Positions 53,580-64,000 of a stretch of 64,000 bases of DNA are shown here, piece after piece (positions within the stretch are counted from its first letter, which is position 1; each line of letters opens with the position of its first letter). Made by a program: the position numbers and the translations under genes. Origin of the DNA: Ancistrus triradiatus (Eukaryota > Chordata > Actinopteri > Siluriformes > Loricariidae); contig JAJAGP010001340.1 of the NCBI GenBank assembly GCA_025084515.1, positions 1 through 64,000 on the forward strand. Direction: 5' to 3'. Under the pieces are notes generated by a model, which saw only the letters and a program-made list of their open reading frames with translations, did not search any database and had not been told where the DNA came from.

Positions 53580-55125
53580 CACTGCTCAAAAAATAAAGTG
53601 AAAGCTGAAATGACACATCCTAGATCTGAATGAATGAAATATTCTCATTGAATACTTTGTTTCTGTACAAAGTTGAAATGTGCTGACAACAAAATCACAC
53701 ACAAAAATCATCAATGGAAATCAAATTTATTAACCAATGGAGGCCTGGATTTGGAGTCACACACACAATTAAAGTGGAAAAACACACTACAGGCTGATCC
53801 AACTTTTGATGTAATGTCCTTTTAAAACAAGTCAAAAAATGAGGCTCAGTGTTGTGTGTGGCCTCCAAGTGCCTGTATGACCTCCCTACAACGCCTGGGC
53901 ATGCTCCTGATGAGGTGGCGGATGGTCTCCTGAGGGCTCTCCTCCCAGACCTGGACTAAAGCATCCGCCAACTCCTGGACAGTCTGTGGTGCAACGTGAC
54001 GTTGGTGGATGGAGCGAGGGACATGATGTCCCAGATGTGCTCAATCGGATTCAGGTCTGGGGAACGGGCGGACCAGTCCATAGCTTCAATGCCTTCATCT
54101 TGCAGGAACTGCTGACACACTCCAGCCACATTAGGTCTAGCATTGTCCTGCATTAGGAGGAACCCAGGGCCAACCGCAGCAGAAAAAAACATATGGTCTC
54201 ACAAGGGGTCTGACCGATCTCATCTCGGTACCTAATGGCAGTCAGGCTACCTCTGGCGAGCACACGGAGGGCTGTGCGACCCTCCAAAGAAATGCCACAC
54301 CACACCATTACTGACCCACTGCCAAACCGGTCATGCTGAAGGATGTTGCAGGCAGCAGATCGCTCTCCATGGGTGTCTCCCGACTCTGTCACGTCTGTCC
54401 ACATGTGCTCAGTGTGAACCTTGCTTTCATCTGTGAAGAGTACAGGGCGCCAGTGGCGAATTTGCCAATCCTGGGTGTTCCTGGCAAATGCCAAGCGTCC
54501 TGCATGGTGTTGGGCTGTGAGCACAGTCCCCATCTGTGGATGTCGGGCCCTCATACCATCCTCATGGAGTCGGTTTTCTAACCATTGTGCAGACACATGC
54601 ACATTTGTGGCCTGCTGGAGGTCATTTTGCAGGGCTCTGGCAGTGCTCCTCCTGTTCCTCCTTGCACAAAGACAGAGGTAGCGGTCCTGCTGTTGAGTTG
54701 TTGCCCTCCTACGGCCTCCTCCACACCTCCAGCCTCTGGACACTACGCTGACAGACACAGCAAACCTTTTTGCCACAGCTCGCATTGATGTGCCATCATG
54801 GATGAGCTGCACTACCTGAGCGTCTCATGCTACCACGAGTGTGAAAGCACCACCAACATTTAAAAGTGACCAAAACATCAGCCAGAAAGCATAGGTACTG
54901 AGAAGTGGTCTGTGGTCCCCACCTGCAGAACCACTCCTTTATTGAGTGCGTCTTGCTAATTGCCGATAATTTCCACCTGTTGTCTATTCCATTTGCACAA
55001 CAGCATGTGAAATTGATTGTCAATCAGTGTTGCTTCCTAAGTGGACAGTTTGATTTCACAGAAGTATGATTTACTTGGAGTTATATTGTGTTGTTTAAGT
55101 GTTCCCTTTATTTTTTTGAGCAGTG
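53580..55125 (-). mobile_element. Nearly intact Tc1-like element, nested insertion
   Basis: Ends CACTGCTCAAAAAATAAAGTG and its counterpart TTTATTTTTTTGAGCAGTG are flanked by TA (53578-53579 and 55126-55127); length is 1546 bp. The transposase on the reverse strand is the best preserved in the window, broken by only a few indels, which fits its position as the younger insertion. Confidence 0.93.
53956..54828 (-). pseudogene. Tc1-like transposase, mostly intact with few frameshifts
   Basis: A cut-and-paste DDE transposase. The probable start ATG is at 54826-54828 (MRR), with a frameshift within the next few codons. The main frame then runs 54812-54153: a helix-turn-helix QLIHDGTSMRAVAKRFAVSV, a second helical region RNRRSTARALQNDLQQATNV, an HHAGRLAFA linker, the first Asp in VLFTDESKV, and the SVMVWCGISLEGRTAL loop. 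A second frameshift near 54185 moves the rest to the frame 53956-54192, with the second Asp in LMQDNARPN and the Glu in DLNPIEHIWD, so all three catalytic residues survive. The C-terminus after the Glu appears slightly shuffled. Confidence 0.88.
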
Positions 55126-55289
55126 TATATCAGAGCAAAAACCAAACCACGAGGAGGAAAGAACTGCCTGTAGAGTCCAGAGACAGGATTGTGTGGACTC
55201 ACAGAGCTGGAGAAGGCTTCAAAAACATTTTAGGACTGAACTCTCGCTCACAGAGAGAACTGTGTTAGTGTGTTACAGCATCAGTTACT

Positions 55290-56265
55290 AAATTAGGATA
55301 ATCAGTGCCCATGCTAAACAGAATTCTGCCTCTGGTTTTTGATTAAACTCAATTGTCATAGAGCAGCTTGTAGCAGCTTCATTGAGGCTCTGTTCTTCTG
55401 TAGTTTGTGCACTGCCTGCAGGGGTGGAAAAGAATAGAGACTGAATCCACTTGACTGTGCCGCCTGACTTACTCGGGTTTGACAACAGCTCAGTATGGTG
55501 CTTCTTTATGTCATAGTTGCCTAGGATGGTAAACTGAAGTTATTTTAGCCATGCTTCTTGAATGTTGGGGATAAACAGCAGCAACTTGTAACTTGGGTAC
55601 ATAGTCATACAACGTAAATTAATCAGATGAAGCTTAACTTACTTGCTCAACCAGTCAAAGGAGGCAACTTTGTGGTGCTGGGAGTTGAACCCTTAACCTT
55701 TCGGTCAATAGTACTTTAATAACCATTGAGCCACCACTGCCCTTATGACTGTGAATGAACTGTAAATCTTCTGTGTAGAAAGCATTTTATGTATCCCATG
55801 GCCTTTTGGTGTACCTAGATGTACACATATCCTAGTTTGGGTAATGGCCACTGCAAATTTAGTGCAGGGATTTTTTTGACTGATCACTATAATGTAACAT
55901 TTACCTCCTGTTCGAAGTGGACTCATCAGCAAACACGTTCGGAGGTGAATAGTTTAAGCCGTTTAAAAATGATTTAATCATATTTGATGATTGTACAACA
56001 GTAGATCTTAACCAAGTTCAACACCTTAAAGATATTTTATACCAACATATCTCATAGTTGTGGCAGCCAGTGGTGGAATGTATGGTGAAAATACAATAGT
56101 AACGGACCTAACACTGACATTCGTGGTACACCATTATTCAGTCTTGTAAGCTTGTAACATTCATTAATGAATTCATTAATGAATTCATCATTCGAATGAG
56201 GTCTAAACCAGTAAAGAACCACAGTTTGGGAAACAGGGGCTTAGGAATGGGTCACTGTGAATCAA
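55290..56265. other. Intergenic DNA with one inverted SINE-like piece
   Basis: 55640-55742 contains GGGAGTTGAACCCTTAACC (reverse B box) and CCATTGAGCCACCACTGCC (reverse head), an inverted tRNA-derived SINE fragment. Nothing else recognised. Confidence 0.5.
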
Positions 56266-56267
56266 TA

Positions 56268-56310
56268 CAGTTGTGCTTGAAGGTTTGTGAACTCCTTAGA
56301 TTGAAAAAGA
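56268..56310 (+). mobile_element. Solo family A-like Tc1 end
   Basis: CAGTTGTGCTTGAAGGTTTGTGAACTCCTTAGA after TA matches the outer part of the family A terminal repeat; the element body is absent. Confidence 0.6.
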
Positions 56311-56491
56311 TGAAAAATGGAAGTAAAAATGAATGTAGAAATTACCTTCAAATGGAGAAGAAATGACTGACATAACAGTAGTTTGATCCAACAGTAGCTT
56401 GTACAGTAAAAATAATAATGGACCTAACATTGGCCCTTGTGGTACACCGTACCTCGGTTTTGTGAGTATTCATATACAAAGTTTTCATATA

Positions 56492-57304
56492 CAGAAGTAC
56501 CTTGGTTGTCGACTACCTTGGAACATGTCAAATCTGGTCCTCAAAGCATTTTGACTAGAAATATTTGTCTCTGTTCTTGTTGTTTGCTCAGTACTCTGCG
56601 CACTTGCTTAAACAGCCAAAACTTAATTCACAGTTCATGATTCACAGTTCAGTACAGAGTGATTCAGATTCACAATAGCTCTAGCTAAGTGCAGATTTCT
56701 GCTGTGTTTATTGTGTTTTTCTTTACTTTTACATCTACAATACTGTATTCTCAGTACAAATAGTTCTCCATGGGTCCTAAAAAGGTTAGTTATAACAGCC
56801 AGCTGAGAGCAAAACAGGAATTGAATCCTCCAGAAGGCTTTTAATCTGCAGTTAGCTTACTAGCTATGCTAGGACCCTGAGTTCACCAAGAGAGTGTTTT
56901 GCATTTACATTTCACTTTGAATCCATTACTCACTAAATTACATGAGGTTTCCAATGCTTTATTATAAAATAAGCTTTCTGTTAATGATTTTAGAAGTGTT
57001 TCCAACAATAAGGTCACCTCTGCTATGATACAGTATAGACTATATTAAACTCCTTGGTTCATGATACATTTAACTTATGATGGATTTGTCAGAACATATC
57101 CCCATCGTAAATCAGGGAGCACCTGTACAATATAACTCCATTAATGCATATAATGTCTTATAGAGTGTGGATTTTCTGGGGATCTGGAAGGGATTGATTC
57201 AATTTACATTATTCCTTATGGGAAAAATTTGCTCGGTACTCGTCGTTTCTGGTACTTGACAGGACTTCTGGAACGAATTAACAACAAGAACCGAGATACC
57301 ACTG
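56492..57304 (+). mobile_element. pogo/Tigger-like non-autonomous element, both ends present
   Basis: Starts CAGAAGTACCTTGGTTGTCGAC after TA and ends GAACCGAGATACCACTG before TA; 813 bp. The inner segment ATGGGTCCTAAAAAGGTTAG (56770-56789) reads M-G-P-K-K-V, like the N-terminus of CENP-B-related Tigger/pogo transposases. Then the sequence passes directly to 3' non-coding sequence (TACGATGGATTTGTC-like, GTAAATCAGGGAGCACCTG). Confidence 0.75.
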
Positions 57305-57306
57305 TA

Positions 57307-58560
57307 TATATTCCAATAAACACAATTAATCAATCAAATCAAATGAATGTAGCGATCAATCAAGTGCAATCTAAATCAACCATGTTGCCTATATGGTAAA
57401 AATAGGGGTTGGGTTAGGTTAGGTTCCCACTTGCTCCCTGTTCTCCCAAGTTAGTCCCTGGCTCCCCATGACCCTTCGTCGGATTAACGAATGATAACTA
57501 ATGAATGACTGTTCTGTTAGTCCATCACAGTTTCCCAAAGTGACCAGCCATCTTGCTTAGACACTTACTGCTATTATTTTCTCTTTTTAATATGTCACCC
57601 ATCCTTATGTACATTATAAAGAAACATACAAAAGAGACTTATCTCTTAAAGTCTAATTTTTATTCATTTTTTAAAATGCTATTTTTGTCAGTTGTGCTGT
57701 GACAAAAGCAAAGTTTTATAGCAGCTCAAAATATCCTTTGTACAGATGAAAAAATATTGCATTCAGTGTTATATTTATTGCTGCATACTAGAACATTATT
57801 TAGCATGAGTCTTGGTATTGTTCCAGCCATCTGTCAACATGACCTCTGCTATTCTTGAATGTTAGGAGTGTTTTTGGTTTGCTACCTCGTGTTAAAGGTG
57901 AATCAAAAAACAAGGAGTAAACTTTCTTATCGGTTTACATCACAGACCGTTGAATGTCAAATGACTTTTTAAAAAGAAAATGTAAAAAAAAATATTTTAT
58001 CAGTCACCTGATAAAGAGGACACTGTAAAACGTCATGTATATTGTATTTGATGTTGTAATGATTTCTTCACTTGCTGCAATTGTTTGGTTATTTGTCTAC
58101 TTATAGATTTATTTCTTGATCAAGAGACTTGTTGATGAGCAGAAATGCCGAATCTGTCTAGCCAGTTATTGCTATGGTGTCTAGACAGTTGTTGCTATAT
58201 TCTGAGGCTACTAGTGGAAATATCTATATTTTTCTCTGTATCTAAGTTAAATGCAGATATTAAACTGTGCTGCAAAGATCTACGACATCTAGTTTTATTT
58301 TAATTTATTTTATTTTAAAATATAGTTACAATGTTTCTAATGTTGCAGTGACTAATGGAATGACTTGATTTTTGTGGCTTGACTTGATTCACTTATGAAC
58401 GCAAAGTCTCATTTTAGCTGCCGTTAGTTTAGAGTCCTAATGGCAAAGAATGGTAATTGGCTATTAGAGAACTCTTTGTAATTGTGTGGGCACAACTGAA
58501 ACATGTTATTCTGTTAAATAAACAAGTAGAGGTTTTATGTGGCTTACAAAGTGCAGGCTG
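57307..58560. other. Intergenic DNA, nothing recognised
   Basis: AT-rich sequence without a recognised gene or repeat. Confidence 0.5.
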
Positions 58561-58606
58561 GAGTTTTATTTATTGAAATGGCTTCTGAGGGAAGTATTAC
58601 AAATGA

Positions 58607-58804
58607 TTGGTTGAGGCGACCAATGAAAACACGGGTGGGGGTGTGGTTATAAAACTTTGCAGACATCCCAAATCTCCCGCATTACAAGTAATAAAAAATA
58701 ATGACAGTATTACTCGCTGTACTGTTTGCAACAGTGACTTCTCCATTGCCCATGCTAGGGTAAATGACTGTAAAAATGACCAGTTGTGGACCTCCCTGAA
58801 ATGA
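58607..58804 (+). pseudogene. Possible hAT-type zinc-finger fragment
   Basis: The frame reads CTVCNSDFSIAHARVNDCK near its end, like the C-x-x-C-N-S-D-F-S-I-A-H-G-G-x-N-D motif of BED/BED-like zinc fingers at the N-terminus of hAT transposases. The histidine pair is missing because the frame changes after NDCK. It is a single exon-like fragment only. Confidence 0.45.
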
Positions 58805-59019
58805 CATGTGAGCTTGCTGTTACAACTGCACTTCCCTCTTCATTTAGCAGTTTTCTCATGAATTAGAGGGGCAGCTGAGCTGCTTGCTTTCAAAGCAATG
58901 AGCGTTTGTCGCCTCCTTCGAAGTATTTAAATCCACACTCCCTCCATGTTCTCATTGGAAACCTCATAGAACCAATCATGTGTAACACTGCATTCAGAAG
59001 ACATTTCGATAAATAAGAC

Positions 59020-60030
59020 CCCAACGAGCTTACAAAGTATGTAGTGTGCTGGTATTTGTAAAAATGGCCCAAACTAAGTAGCTTTCTTAAGAATTACATA
59101 CAGTGGTACCTCAAATCTCAACCACCTCGGAACTCATCGAATTTGGTTCTTGGTGCAGTTTGACTAAAAAAAAACAATTGTCTCATTTCTCGTCGTTTGC
59201 TACTTGCTTAAACTTGTATGAGTCGAGCCACACGACTCCTTCCATGATTCATGATTCAGTACACAGTGATTCATTGATTCAAATTCACAATAGCTTTTTC
59301 TCAGTGAAGATCTACATCTACACTACTGCATTCTTAGTGCAAACAAGTCCACATGGGTCCTAAAAATAGTTGATGAATACAGCCAACCAAAAGAAAATGG
59401 AATGGATGATGGAATGATGGAGTCCTCCAGATCACTTTCAGGATAGCACCCTGAGTTAACCACTCGAGTAAGGGTTTTGCGTTTACTTTTCACTTTCAAT
59501 CCATGACTCACCAAATTACATAAAATTTTATTATAACACTTTGTTATAAAATAAGCTTTTTGTTAATGAGTTTGGCCAACTGTAGGTTGGTTAATGTATA
59601 AGTGTTTTAAAAATTATGGTCAACTCCACTATGATCTACAGTATAGACTATATTAAAGTCTTCAGTCCATAATACATTTAGCTTATGATGAATTTGTCTA
59701 AATGTTTCTCCTTTGTAAATCAGGGAGAAGCTGTACAATACAACTCCATTAATGCATATAATGCCTTATACAGTGTGTTTTTATGGATTAATTTAATTTA
59801 CATTATTCGTTATGGGAAAAATGTGCTTGGTACTCATCGTTTCGGTTCTCGACAAGCCTTCTGGAATGAATTAACAATGAGAACCGAAGTACCACTGTAT
59901 TGTTGCTTTCAAACATGAAGACCATTGTATAATAAATCTGTCGAGAAAGTGAAAATTTTATATAGGTCCAAAACAACCGGGGCAGTGTGTAAAATGCAAA
60001 TAATCGAAAACAGTCATTTGTGATTTTTCT
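59020..60030. repeat. Diverged duplicate of 60705-60910, interrupted by a pogo-like element
   Basis: CTTACAAAGTATGTAGTGTGCTGG to AAGAATTACATA (59029-59100), continued by TTGTTGCTTTCAAACATG to TTTGTGATTTTTC (59900-60026), matches 60707-60913 throughout, apart from the 797-bp insertion at 59101-59897. Confidence 0.85.
59101..59897 (+). mobile_element. pogo/Tigger-like non-autonomous element with proven TA target
   Basis: Starts CAGTGGTACCTCAAATCTCAACC and ends GAACCGAAGTACCACTG; TA on both sides. The empty duplicate at 60776-60777 has a single TA at the matching place, so the 797-bp limits and the TA duplication are exact. The internal segment ATGGGTCCTAAAAATAGTTG (59353-59372) is the start-like motif shared with the sister copies. 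Confidence 0.88.
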
Positions 60031-60095
60031 TTAGCCTCTATTACTTGAAAACAGTACAAAAAAAATGATTTCATCAACTTATTTTCTTCTCCAGA

Positions 60096-60356
60096 TTATC
60101 CTGGAGAATATAGGGCACCAGTCATAGGGCACCATAGGTCAAAGTTATAAGAATTGCCTAAATGGGATAGCAGGGCCCTAACACACCCCCATACCACAAG
60201 AGATGCCATCTTCTGAACGTTGCTTTGGTAACAATTTGAGTGCTCTTGTTCCTCTAGGACTGAAATATCCATTGGTTCCAAAATCAGTTTGAAAGTTGGC
60301 TCATCAGACCACAGCACATATTTCCACACAATCCATCTCAAATGGGTTTGAGCCAA
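60096..60356 (-). pseudogene. Tc1-like transposase remnant
   Basis: The reverse-strand frame has WKYVLWSDEPTFKLI, with the first catalytic Asp in WSDE, then SLVVWGCVRALLSHLG like the MVWGC-x-S-x-x-G loop. No terminal repeats found. Confidence 0.65.
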
Positions 60357-60462
60357 AGGACTTTTTTTGATGCTGTTGGATGGAACTCAGTTTGTTTACT
60401 GGCAGCGTTTTTCTGAAATATTCCCAAGTACCAAGTGGTTATATCTTTAAAAGCAGTAAGTC

Positions 60463-61254
60463 TAGGGTGACCAGGCATCCTGTTTTGCTTGGGACAATCC
60501 CGTATATTACAGTCCATGTCCTGGTGTCCCGACTTAACTTTAAATATGCACGTTTGTCCCATATGTCAAAGAACATGACAAACTTATACTGTAATGAACA
60601 TTAGCAGAGAATCAGCAACCTAAATGCTGGAGTTTATTCAAAAGGATCACACCAGTTAGTTCACAAGTTACTGTCCATGTCTAACCATAAAATGGGCAAT
60701 CACATTACAAAGTATGTAGTGCACTGGTGTTTCTAAAACTGGCTAAAACTAAGCAGGTTTTTTTTAAGAATGACATATTGTTGTTTTCAAACATGGAGGC
60801 CATTATATGAGAAATCTGTCAAGAAAGTGAAGATTTCGTGCAAGTCCATTTCCAAAACAATCGGGACAGTGTGTAAAAGGCAAATAATAGAAAGCCATCT
60901 TTTGTGATTAGATCTCTAAATGAACGAGTACGATTAACGACCAGCTTCAAAAAGAATATACATTTTTGAGAAAACATATGCTGGAAGTGGTTTGCCAGAC
61001 GTGTGGAGCTAAGTTCAATTTTGCACGGAAGTCGCAACGATATTAATCAACATATCCAAATGCAAAAAGCACAAAGAAACTGCAAGTGTGCAGTGTGTAT
61101 ATAGTGTATGCCTTGCTATGTATCTGTGAAAACAAATGTGGATGCAGCAAGTTACGGTCTTGGTGATTGTGTGTTGAATAAGTGAGCAAAGTCGACACTA
61201 CAAAACTGTAAACACACTGTCCCATATTTCAGTATCCAAAATCTGGTCACTCTA
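60463..61254 (+). mobile_element. hAT-like element, 792 bp, with 8-bp target duplication
   Basis: Terminal repeats TAGGGTGACCAGGCATCC and TCTGGTCACTCTA are flanked by AGTAAGTC (60455-60462) and GGTAAGTC (61255-61262), an 8-bp duplication with one mismatch, the hAT hallmark. The internal sequence keeps a zinc-finger coding piece but no catalytic domain, so it is non-autonomous. Confidence 0.78.
60984..61100 (+). pseudogene. BED-type zinc-finger remnant of a hAT transposase
   Basis: Read with one frame change, the + strand gives VVCQTCGAKFNFARKS and then NDINQHIQMQKHKE. Together these show the C-x-x-C, N-D-I and H-x-x-x-x-x-H-K pattern of a BED finger. It lies inside the hAT-like element 60463-61254. 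Confidence 0.55.
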
Positions 61255-61494
61255 GGTAAGTCACTCTTTAATGCAGTGCTAGCTGAGGTACTGAAAGTCA
61301 TGCATGCAGACATTCAGTACTATTCTTTGACCTTGCACTCTTTCTTTAGGTTTCTTTAGATTCACTAAATGTTTACATGATATTATGTACGGTGAGCAGT
61401 GCAATAACTCATAGAGAAACACTGTAAAGTGCAGGACTGTTCAATCAGAAGGTTTTAGCAAAGTAACAAAACTCGACAAATCCTCGCTTGTAGA

Positions 61495-62097
61495 CTTTCA
61501 TGGATGCCACTTTGCAACTTGTCTAATTTGGTTCTTGACACATTTTGACGAGAAACAAATTGCCTCGGCACTCATTGTTTATTCGGTACTCGGTGTTGGA
61601 ACTTGTATGAGTCGAGCCCCGTGACTCATATACCCTTTAAAGCCGAAACATAGTGGGACTTGTCAGTCTTATAATAAGTCTCGCTCAGTGCAAATCTCTG
61701 CAAAAATCCACTGTTCACTTTCACATGTTTTTTTAGTTATTACTATTTTTACATATATTCTTAGTGCAAATAAATCACCATGGATCCTAAGAAGGTTAGT
61801 GATGACAGCCCACCAAAAGGAAAACGGTGAGAACAACAATAACACTTACAGTAATGTATTTTTAATAAACAATAGCACTTGTATTTAATATAACTATTGT
61901 TGTTGTGTTTTTTGTATACAATACAACCCCATTAATACATATAATGAATTTTCAGAAAATCAATGTGGGATTTTCAGGGCGTCTAAAACGTATTCATTCA
62001 ATTCACCTTATTCCTTATGGGAAAATTTCTCTCAGTGCTCATCGTTAATTTGTGCCAGAAGGCACATCAAGTGCTGAAAATGACCGAGGTACCACTG
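61495..62097 (+). mobile_element. pogo/Tigger-like non-autonomous element, left end degraded
   Basis: The order of segments matches 59101-59897: TTTGACGAGAAACAAATTGCC, CTTGTATGAGTCGAGCCC, start-like ATGGATCCTAAGAAGGTTAG at 61781-61800, and right end GACCGAGGTACCACTG before TA. The outermost left repeat is not recognisable. Confidence 0.7.
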
Positions 62098-62177
62098 TAT
62101 AGGGAAACAACTCGATCTAACCAGAAAAGAAAAATACGCAGAAGGCCCAGATGCACAACTGCACACAAAAATAAATA

Positions 62178-62400
62178 CATCATAGTCAAGTCAGATTTAT
62201 TTCTATAGCATTTTTTCAATGGAGCATTGTCACAAAGCAGCTTCACAATTTTAGATTATCTTCTAATATCTAGGGCCAATCCCAAACTGAGCAAGCCTAG
62301 GGTTACAGTGGCAAGGAAAAACTCTAGACGTTATAAGGAAGAAACCTTGGGAGGACAAGGCTCAAAAATGGACCCAACCTCCTTGGTTGGTCTGTAGTTT
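62178..62400 (+). repeat. Dispersed fish repeat (AAGTCAGATTTATTTCTATAGC type)
   Basis: AGTCAAGTCAGATTTATTTCTATAGC, CAAAGCAGCTTCACA, GGCAAGGAAAAACTC and AAGGAAGAAACCTTGGGAGG are segments of a repeat I recognise as very common in teleost genomes. I do not assign it to a class. Confidence 0.7.
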
Positions 62401-63600
62401 AAGAAGAAACAGATGATTTACAGCCTCCTTGTGCTTCAATACCAAATACCAGAGTCAGCTGCAGCAGAAAAAGCGCTATATGCCATGGTCTACTGCAAGA
62501 CACAAATCTGTGGCTTTGCAGCTTGTAGGTCAACCTGTACCCCACTCGTCAATAGAAAAGGACCACCACTGAGAAGACATGATTTGATTTACAGCAGTAA
62601 CACTGGTAAGAAGTGAATCAGATGCAGAAGACGTACCAGCACTGCTGGGTTGATAATCATCTGGAAACCAAAAATATCCAGTCAATAGAGTCCTGTGGTC
62701 AGGCAGTGACTTTAAAAAGGGGTTTTGGTGCTTGTGAGTACGTAACACAGATTGTGCATGACCTACAATTTGTACCAACCACCAACGTCACACCTGTACC
62801 AAACACCACATGCTGTAAAGTGTATCATGTCAGTATCACTGCTGTACCAGAGCAGACATTTTAGCTCAGCTTCTCCTTTTTCCACACTGACACATCAAGA
62901 TGTCAAACTTCCACACATATTTCATATCAGTATCCTTCTGTCGTTCCTGGAATCTTTGTTTCAGGTAGTGCTCTGAAAGCAGACTTGACTTTTGACACCA
63001 AAGGAAGACGCAACAGTTAAACAGAGCCATACGCCGAACAGTATGAAGCATCTGCTCCTGTTGCATTCGCCTATAAATATTTTATGTTTTCATTTTTGTT
63101 GCTATGGTAACATCTTTTGCAGGCTCTTCCAGTCTCAATTTCGTATTCAGACCTCGTAAAATCCAGAAAAGCTCATAATGTTGTCGTATAAAATCAGAAC
63201 AAATAATAGAGTCTTTCCTTGGAAGTTATTAAACATGGATATGATCAGATTTTATTTTAAGAGACAAGCCTATGCTGGAAAACATCTCAATGTTAGAACT
63301 GTCATTAAATAGCGTCTTATGCCTTTACACAGTGCCTTTGTACTGTTTGGAGCAAAAAAACATCAAACCTGTCAGTCATTCTGTAGGAAACACTGAAACA
63401 CATACATCTCAATAAAAGCTCAATTCTTATGTCTTTACTTGTATAAGCAATATTCAAAAGCTCGTATTGCACGTGGTCCAACACAAGTTAATGTGGATTC
63501 AAAGCATCTGCTGAATTTAACAGATTATATCTAGACAGTGAGCCAATTACTGTCTTATGAGACCTGTTGCAAAATCTGCTCCTTGACTAGCTTTATTTAT
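62401..63600. other. Intergenic DNA, nothing recognised
   Basis: The sequence includes several 60-80-codon open frames without family features. Confidence 0.5.
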
Positions 63601-63654
63601 TTTTATTTACTTCAGCATCAATGGCTATTCAAGTCAGGAGGAAGGTCTGAGTTC

Positions 63655-64000
63655 CTCCTGCCCTGAATTCACCAATAGAGTAAGTGGTTTGCTTTTCCTT
63701 TTCACTTTCAATCCATTACTCACTAAATTACATGAGATTTTCACAACCTTATTCTAAAATTAGTTTTGTGTTAATGATTTTAGCCAACTGTAGGTTAATG
63801 TAAGTGTTTTCAACAATAAGGTCATCTCCACTATGATACAGTATAGACTATATAAAACTCCTTGGTTCATGATACATTTAACTTATGATTCCTTTTTCTG
63901 AATGTAACCCCATTGTAAATCAGGGAGCACGTATGTAATACAATTCCATTATTGCATGTAATGCCTTATACAGTGTGGATTTCCCAGGGAGGTGGAATGG
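63655..64000 (+). mobile_element. pogo/Tigger-like element, runs off the window
   Basis: GAATTCACCAATAGAGTAAGTGG, TTTCACTTTCAATCCATTACTCACTAAATTACATGAG and GTAAATCAGGGAGCACGTATG follow the internal and 3' part of 56492-57304. The right end would lie beyond 64000. Confidence 0.65.

Larger units (their letters stand above)
53227..55270 (+). mobile_element. Old Tc1-like element split by a younger Tc1-like element
   Basis: The left part (53227-53579), CATCCGTAAAGTATTCAGACCC to CTATATAAGGTTTCACAG, is the 5' non-coding region of a Tc1-like family. The right part (55128-55270), TCAGAGCAAAAACCAAACCACG and AACTGCCTGTAGAGTCCAGAGACAGG, continues it with the start of its transposase (KELPVESRDRIVW-type). 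The second element, with its own ends and TA, sits exactly between them. The remainder of the older transposase is missing. Confidence 0.8.

Noticed and set aside
54333..54788. Several + strand frames
   Set aside because: They are antisense shadows of the transposase at 53956-54828.

Overview
This window is vertebrate, almost certainly teleost, nuclear DNA. It holds one recognisable host gene, with vertebrate-type split exons, GT-AG introns and AT-rich intergenic and intronic sequence full of Tc1/mariner, pogo/Tigger-like, hAT-like and Harbinger-like DNA transposons, tRNA-derived SINEs and microsatellites. The Tc1 load and family types fit an otophysan fish such as a catfish. That is an inference from repeat style, not a proven identification.

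The gene is oprl1, the nociceptin/orphanin FQ opioid receptor, on the + strand. Its coding exons are 7963-8156, 40703-41055 and 51352-51881. All junctions are GT-AG and in phase (2, then 1), and together they give a 358-residue class A GPCR with every expected landmark. A likely non-coding first exon ends at 7440, and the 3' UTR probably ends near 52770-52890. The introns are about 32.5 kb and 10.3 kb.

Layout: 1-5900 holds a degenerate GCTAGC-rich minisatellite and decayed Tc1 elements. 5890-7290 is a 1.4 kb (AAAT)n-rich low-complexity block directly upstream of a (TG)n(GA)n tract and the oprl1 promoter and first exons. Intron 1 (8157-40702) carries two clear families of Tc1 elements, tandem and composite Tc1 fragments, hAT-like and Harbinger-like MITEs, a tRNA-Asn-like gene, SINEs, a 1.3 kb minisatellite with a 33-bp unit, a 185-bp tandem repeat, and an unusual CpG-containing unique island at about 29480-30060. 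Intron 2 (41056-51351) is again mostly transposons; insertions begin 50 bp after the exon 2 donor. Downstream of the gene (52900-64000) are a nested Tc1-in-Tc1 insertion, several pogo/Tigger-like non-autonomous elements and a hAT element with a target-site duplication.

The most interesting lead is the island at 29480-30060. It ends in a short open exon (strong-context ATG at 29936, donor GTAAGT at 29953) whose phase exactly fits oprl1 exon 2. If used, it would replace TM1 and the extracellular N-terminus with a few residues, giving a six-TM receptor like the truncated mu-opioid receptor variants known in mammals. This is a hypothesis from sequence alone. A second useful observation is a paralogous filled/empty-site pair (59020-60030 versus 60705-60910) that defines one pogo-like element and its TA target site exactly. 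No other intact host protein gene was found.
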